A stretch of DNA of 16,955 bases from CADAWZ01 sp045114665. GTDB lineage: Bacteria; Vulcanimicrobiota; CADAWZ01. Of the stretch, positions 13,517-16,955 are shown piece after piece. Numbering within the stretch: position 1 is the first letter of the stretch; the number at the start of each line of letters is the position of its first letter. Where the stretch lies: contig JBGUKW010000249.1 in NCBI GenBank assembly GCA_045114665.1, positions 1 through 16,955 on the forward strand, in the 5' to 3' direction. Made by a program: the position numbers and the translations under genes. The notes under the pieces are model-generated. The model ran no database searches, had not been told where the DNA came from, and saw only the letters and a list, made by a program, of their open reading frames with translations.

Positions 13517-15190
13517 CTAATCCTTAATGACAGCAGTCAATATATTGTCAGCAACTGAAGTTATATAAACACTCAAATTTTCCCCTACTCTATTTCCTGC
13601 TCCCTTTATATCAATCAAAGTTTTTCCATAAACTCCCAGTCCGTCTGTAACATTTATTCCAAACACATCGAGAATATCAATATTTACATTTTCACCTATC
13701 TGAATCGAAGGTAAATATTTACTAACTTGTTTTTCATTTACTCCATCTATTTTTATTTTTTCAAGATGAAGATCTAAATTAGCTTTCAATATTATTTTTT
13801 TACCTGTTATTTTTTCCAGCCTTTCTATTCCTTCCCCCTCAAATCCCAATATCTCAACAGCAAGTTTTGGATGAGTTTCCAAAATAATCGTTTCAAAATT
13901 ACTCTCTGTAGCTACTTTTTTAATTTCCCTTTCACACTTTAACCTCATTGAAGTAATTGAATAAATTCGCCCTCTTCCATTACAATATGGGCAAGAAACT
14001 CTCAAATATTCATCCAAATCTTTATTTACTCTTTTTCTTGTTATCTGAACAAGTCCCAATTCAGTCATTCCAACAAGATGAGTTTTTGTATGGTCTTTTT
14101 TCAATTCTTCCTGAAGATATTCGAGCAGTTGTTCCTTTTCTTCTTCTGTCTCCATATCAATAAAATCAACAATTATTATTCCACCAATATCTCTAAGTCG
14201 AAGTTGTCTTGCTATCTCAGGAACTGCTTCTAAATTAATTTTTAAAATAGTATCACTTAGACTGTTTTTTCCAACATATTTGCCTGTATTTACATCTATT
14301 ACAGTAAGTGCTTCTGTTTTGTCGATAATCAAGAAACCTCCTGAATCAAGCCAAACTCTTCTTCTAAGAGCTTTTTCAATCTCAGCTTCAAGATTGTATT
14401 GTTCAAACAAATTTTTCTGTCCAGTATATAAAACAACATTTTCTTTTAATTCTGGAGAGCTTATATCCAATAAATCAAGAACCTTATCATAGTCTGCTTT
14501 TGAATCTATTACAAGCTGATTTACTTCTGAAGTAAAAAGATCTCTTACTGTTTTTGAAACAAGAGTCAATTCTTGATGAATCAACAATGGAGCTTTCTTT
14601 TTAGAAGCATCTTTATTTATCCTATTCCACAATTTTATAAGATACTTAAAATCTTTTTCAAGTTCCTCTTTTGATTTACCATCTGCAGCTGTGCGAACTA
14701 TTATTCCATAGTTATCGCCTTTTATTTCCTCTGCTATTCTGCGAAGTCTTTCTCTTTCGGTCTCATCTTCAATCCTTCGAGAAATACCAACATATTGTGC
14801 CATTGGAAGAAAAACAAGATACCTACCTGGCAATGTTATATGTGTTGTTACCCTTGCCCCCTTCATTCCCCAAGATTCCTTTGTAACTTGTACAACTGTC
14901 TCTTGGTTCATCTTAACAAGATCTTTTATAGACATCGTCTTAAAATCGCTTGGTGCATCTTCTCCCAAAATAGCAGAAGCGTCATCAATACACAAAAAAG
15001 CATTTCGTTCAAGACCAATATCAACAAAAGCTGCTTGCATACCAGGAAGTATATTTGCAACTTTGCCCTTATATATACTGCCAATCAATCTATCTTCACG
15101 AGAGATATATAATTCCATAAGTTTGCCATCTTCAAGAACGGCAACTCTGTTTTCACTCTCATCAATATTTACAAGAATTTCTTTATACAT
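13517..15190 (-). CDS. rng: ribonuclease G/E family endoribonuclease
   Basis: A 557-aa endoribonuclease of the RNase E/G family, which cleaves single-stranded AU-rich RNA in rRNA maturation and mRNA decay. From the ATG: start MYKEILVNIDESENRVAVL, typical of RNase G; an N-terminal S1 domain at about 35-125 (SIYKGKVANILPGMQAAFVDIG); a catalytic DNase I-like region with magnesium-binding Asp299 (VIDVNTGK) and Asp342 (VDFIDM); a zinc-link CPYC at 400-403 followed by NGRGRI; and a C-terminal domain of about 60 residues (about 495-557) resembling a TRAM/S1-like barrel, not found in E. coli RNase G (489 aa). The ATG at 15190 was chosen over an in-frame TTG directly abutting the upstream stop because it matches the family start. 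A weak GAG lies 7 nt before it. It begins 12 nt after the radical SAM gene and is surely co-transcribed with it. Confidence 0.93.
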   Translation of the reverse strand: MYKEILVNIDESENRVAVLEDGKLMELYISREDRLIGSIYKGKVANILPGMQAAFVDIGLERNAFLCIDDASAILGEDAPSDFKTMSIKDLVKMNQETVVQVTKESWGMKGARVTTHITLPGRYLVFLPMAQYVGISRRIEDETERERLRRIAEEIKGDNYGIIVRTAADGKSKEELEKDFKYLIKLWNRINKDASKKKAPLLIHQELTLVSKTVRDLFTSEVNQLVIDSKADYDKVLDLLDISSPELKENVVLYTGQKNLFEQYNLEAEIEKALRRRVWLDSGGFLIIDKTEALTVIDVNTGKYVGKNSLSDTILKINLEAVPEIARQLRLRDIGGIIIVDFIDMETEEEKEQLLEYLQEELKKDHTKTHLVGMTELGLVQITRKRVNKDLDEYLRVSCPYCNGRGRIYSITSMRLKCEREIKKVATESNFETIILETHPKLAVEILGFEGEGIERLEKITGKKIILKANLDLHLEKIKIDGVNEKQVSKYLPSIQIGENVNIDILDVFGINVTDGLGVYGKTLIDIKGAGNRVGENLSVYITSVADNILTAVIKD

Positions 15191-15202
15191 AATATATCTC
15201 AA

Positions 15203-16955
15203 TTATCCCCACGGCTCTATTTTTTTATTGCCATTTAGACAATAGACCGAAGTTTTTAATGAATAATAATCAACTTTACCAAATTTTTCTGTAATCAATC
15301 CTGCTATTTCTGAAGGTCTTACAGTTCCTTTATGTGATATGAAAGAATCGAGAACAAAAATATTTTTTTCTTTTTCATCAAAATAAAAATCAGATATAAA
15401 AGGTCTTATATCAAGTTCTTTATCTTTTCTCACTATTTTAATTTCAGAACGATCTAAAATATTCCTACAGAAAGATTTTGCTTCTTCATAATCAAATTTC
15501 CTGTCAAAAATCAAATTCCATACAGCACCATTTGCTATTTCAGTAACAGCTTTTGTATTTAGTGGAACTTCTCTTATCTCCAAAATTTCAATACCTGGAC
15601 AACTTGCCTTTGAAATTTTTTCAAAAACTTCTGAAACAGTCATCTTTTCTCTTATGTCTAAATCCATCCATTCAGAATTACTCATAGTTCCAAGACCAAT
15701 AGCATGTCCTGGGACAAGTTTCATACGAGGGTGAAAACCTCTTGTATAAGCGACTGGAAGGTCTGCCCTTCTCATAATTCTTTGGAAAGCTCTCAATAAA
15801 TCGAGATGTGAAGTCAATCGAGCAGCAGCACCTTTTTTATATTTGATCCTAAACTTTTGTACAGAATCGCCACTACATTCAAGCTCTGAATGGTCTTTTT
15901 CATCTTTGTATTCAAAATTTTTGATATCTATAGAAGAATGACCTACAACAGGACTAAGTCCGTCTTTACAAACTCCGCAACCATTACAAGAAAATCTACA
16001 ATCACGAGTTACTATCTGTTGAGATGCCTTTATAAATTCTGTCTTCAAGAAATTTGCAAAAGTCTTTGACATCAGATGTTCCCAAGGCAATTTATCATTT
16101 AGTGAGGCTTCTTTTGTATAGAAATTTGGATCGACAGAACAATTTGCAAAACTCTCCATCCATTTGTCAAATTTAAAGCAATCTGTCCAGCCGTCAAATT
16201 TACAGCCATTTTTATATGCTTCAATCAAAACTTTTGAAAGTCTCCTATCACCTTTAGCAAAAACAGCTTCCAAAAAACTCAATTCTGGAACATGGAATTT
16301 CATAGTTATTTTTCCATGTTTCAATTTTCTTTTTAATTTTGCCTGTCTCTCAACAGTTTCAGGAATTGAAACAAATTTTGCCCATTGGAAAGGTGTCTGA
16401 GGTTTTGGAACAAATGACGAAAAGGAAATTGTCAATTTCAAGCCAGAACTTTTTAAAACTTTCCAAATCAAATCAACAATTCCGTCAATATCTGACTCTT
16501 CTTCAAAAGGAAGTCCTGTCAAAAAGTACAATTTTAGAGAATTCCAACCTGCTTTCCTACACTCTTTGGCTATTTCAATAACATCATCTTCACTGCTTCC
16601 CTTATTTACGACATTTCTCATTTTTTCTGTTCCAACTTCAGGAGCAAATGTCAAAGAAGTTCTTCTAAATTTTTGTACAAGTTTTGCCAAATTGACTGAA
16701 AAAGCATCTGTTCTAATGCTTGGCAATGACAATTCAACATATTTTTTCTCATATTTACTCTGAATCTCAGAAATTAACTCTGCTATCATTGAATGGTCAG
16801 TACAAGATAGAGAACTTAAAGAGACTTCCTCATAACCTGTTGCATTTATTGATTTTTCGAGAAGTTCAAGTATTTTCTCTTTTCTACGCTCTCTTACAGG
16901 TCTGTAATACATACTTGCTTGACAAAATCTACATCCCCTCGTACAACCTCTTGCA
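15203..16955 (-). CDS. B12-binding-type radical SAM protein fused to DUF2344 (partial)
   Basis: The C-terminal 583 residues of a radical SAM protein of the TIGR03960 type fused to a DUF2344 (TIGR03936) domain; the N-terminus, including any B12-binding domain, lies beyond the right edge. The frame runs through to the edge and includes the cluster-binding CxxxCxxC (CTRGCRFC; Cys codons at 16943-16945, 16931-16933 and 16922-16924), so the ATG at 16910-16912 is internal. Further features: LTFAPEVGTEKMRNVVNKG and LKLYFLTGLPFE of the SAM barrel; a second Cys cluster C-x3-C-x2-C-x2-C (CRFSCNGCGVC, codons 16000-15968), likely a further iron-sulfur site; and DUF2344 from about 15859 to the end (LTSHLDLLRAFQRIMRRADLPVAYTRGFHP region). 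The biochemical function is not established; the family's frequent linkage to rng suggests a role around RNA or the ribosome. The stop is 12 nt before the rng ATG. Confidence 0.9.
   Translation of the reverse strand, partial: ARGCTRGCRFCQASMYYRPVRERRKEKILELLEKSINATGYEEVSLSSLSCTDHSMIAELISEIQSKYEKKYVELSLPSIRTDAFSVNLAKLVQKFRRTSLTFAPEVGTEKMRNVVNKGSSEDDVIEIAKECRKAGWNSLKLYFLTGLPFEEESDIDGIVDLIWKVLKSSGLKLTISFSSFVPKPQTPFQWAKFVSIPETVERQAKLKRKLKHGKITMKFHVPELSFLEAVFAKGDRRLSKVLIEAYKNGCKFDGWTDCFKFDKWMESFANCSVDPNFYTKEASLNDKLPWEHLMSKTFANFLKTEFIKASQQIVTRDCRFSCNGCGVCKDGLSPVVGHSSIDIKNFEYKDEKDHSELECSGDSVQKFRIKYKKGAAARLTSHLDLLRAFQRIMRRADLPVAYTRGFHPRMKLVPGHAIGLGTMSNSEWMDLDIREKMTVSEVFEKISKASCPGIEILEIREVPLNTKAVTEIANGAVWNLIFDRKFDYEEAKSFCRNILDRSEIKIVRKDKELDIRPFISDFYFDEKEKNIFVLDSFISHKGTVRPSEIAGLITEKFGKVDYYSLKTSVYCLNGNKKIEPWG

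Noticed and set aside
14795..15112. 105-codon open frame on the + strand
   Set aside because: It is antisense to the S1 domain region of rng, with composition explained by the rng codons.
15191..15202. TTG at 15200-15202 as start of rng
   Set aside because: It directly abuts the stop of the previous gene, and RNase G proteins normally begin with the M-x-K-E-I-L pattern given by the ATG at 15188-15190.
16910..16912. ATG as the start of the radical SAM gene
   Set aside because: The same frame is open to the window edge and encodes the essential CxxxCxxC motif just upstream of this Met, so the ATG is internal and the gene is cut by the edge.

Overview
The window is low-GC DNA from an uncultured-looking bacterium that probably has an outer membrane. 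The B12-type binding protein has an ordinary cleavable signal peptide and no lipobox. Several other products carry classic signal peptides: a feruloyl-esterase-like hydrolase, an M48 protease and a Sel1-repeat protein. The housekeeping block (radical SAM-DUF2344, RNase G, S15, PNPase) is clearly bacterial, but nothing here fixes the phylum. A host-associated or anaerobic lifestyle is a guess based on the esterase, the Sel1 protein and the base composition.

Layout. Positions 1-2745 are on the + strand: the 3' end of an unidentified gene, a beta-class adenine DNA methyltransferase, an HD-domain phosphohydrolase and a secreted alpha/beta esterase. This block ends at a perfect 21-bp bidirectional terminator (2745-2797). 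Everything to the right is on the - strand. Read in the direction of transcription it runs: (i) radical SAM-DUF2344 fusion (cut by the right edge) then rng, an RNA-processing pair; (ii) rpsO with a strong promoter and a structured leader, its terminator, then pnp and its terminator; (iii) btuF-btuC, overlapping by 4 nt, followed 20 nt later by a 17-repeat Sel1 gene; (iv) a small acidic protein resembling WapI-type immunity proteins; (v) a soluble zinc-ribbon/pseudokinase/PQQ-propeller protein followed 14 nt later by an M48-type metalloprotease with an N/Q/Y-rich segment.

How the genes fit together. rng, rpsO and pnp form an RNA decay/translation neighbourhood. The rpsO leader can fold into three nested helices ending 5 nt before the ribosome-binding site, which suggests S15 autoregulation. 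btuF and btuC lack an adjacent ATPase gene; a Sel1 gene sits where it would be expected. The pseudokinase-propeller and M48 genes look like a two-gene operon of unknown function and are the best candidate for an undescribed system. The left block combines a very AT-rich methyltransferase with an HD hydrolase and may be part of an acquired restriction or defence region whose remainder lies outside the window.

Three start sites were corrected. The pseudokinase gene starts at ATG 5851 and rng at ATG 15190, rather than at upstream in-frame TTG codons. The radical SAM gene has no start in the window: its reading frame runs through the Cys motif to the right edge.
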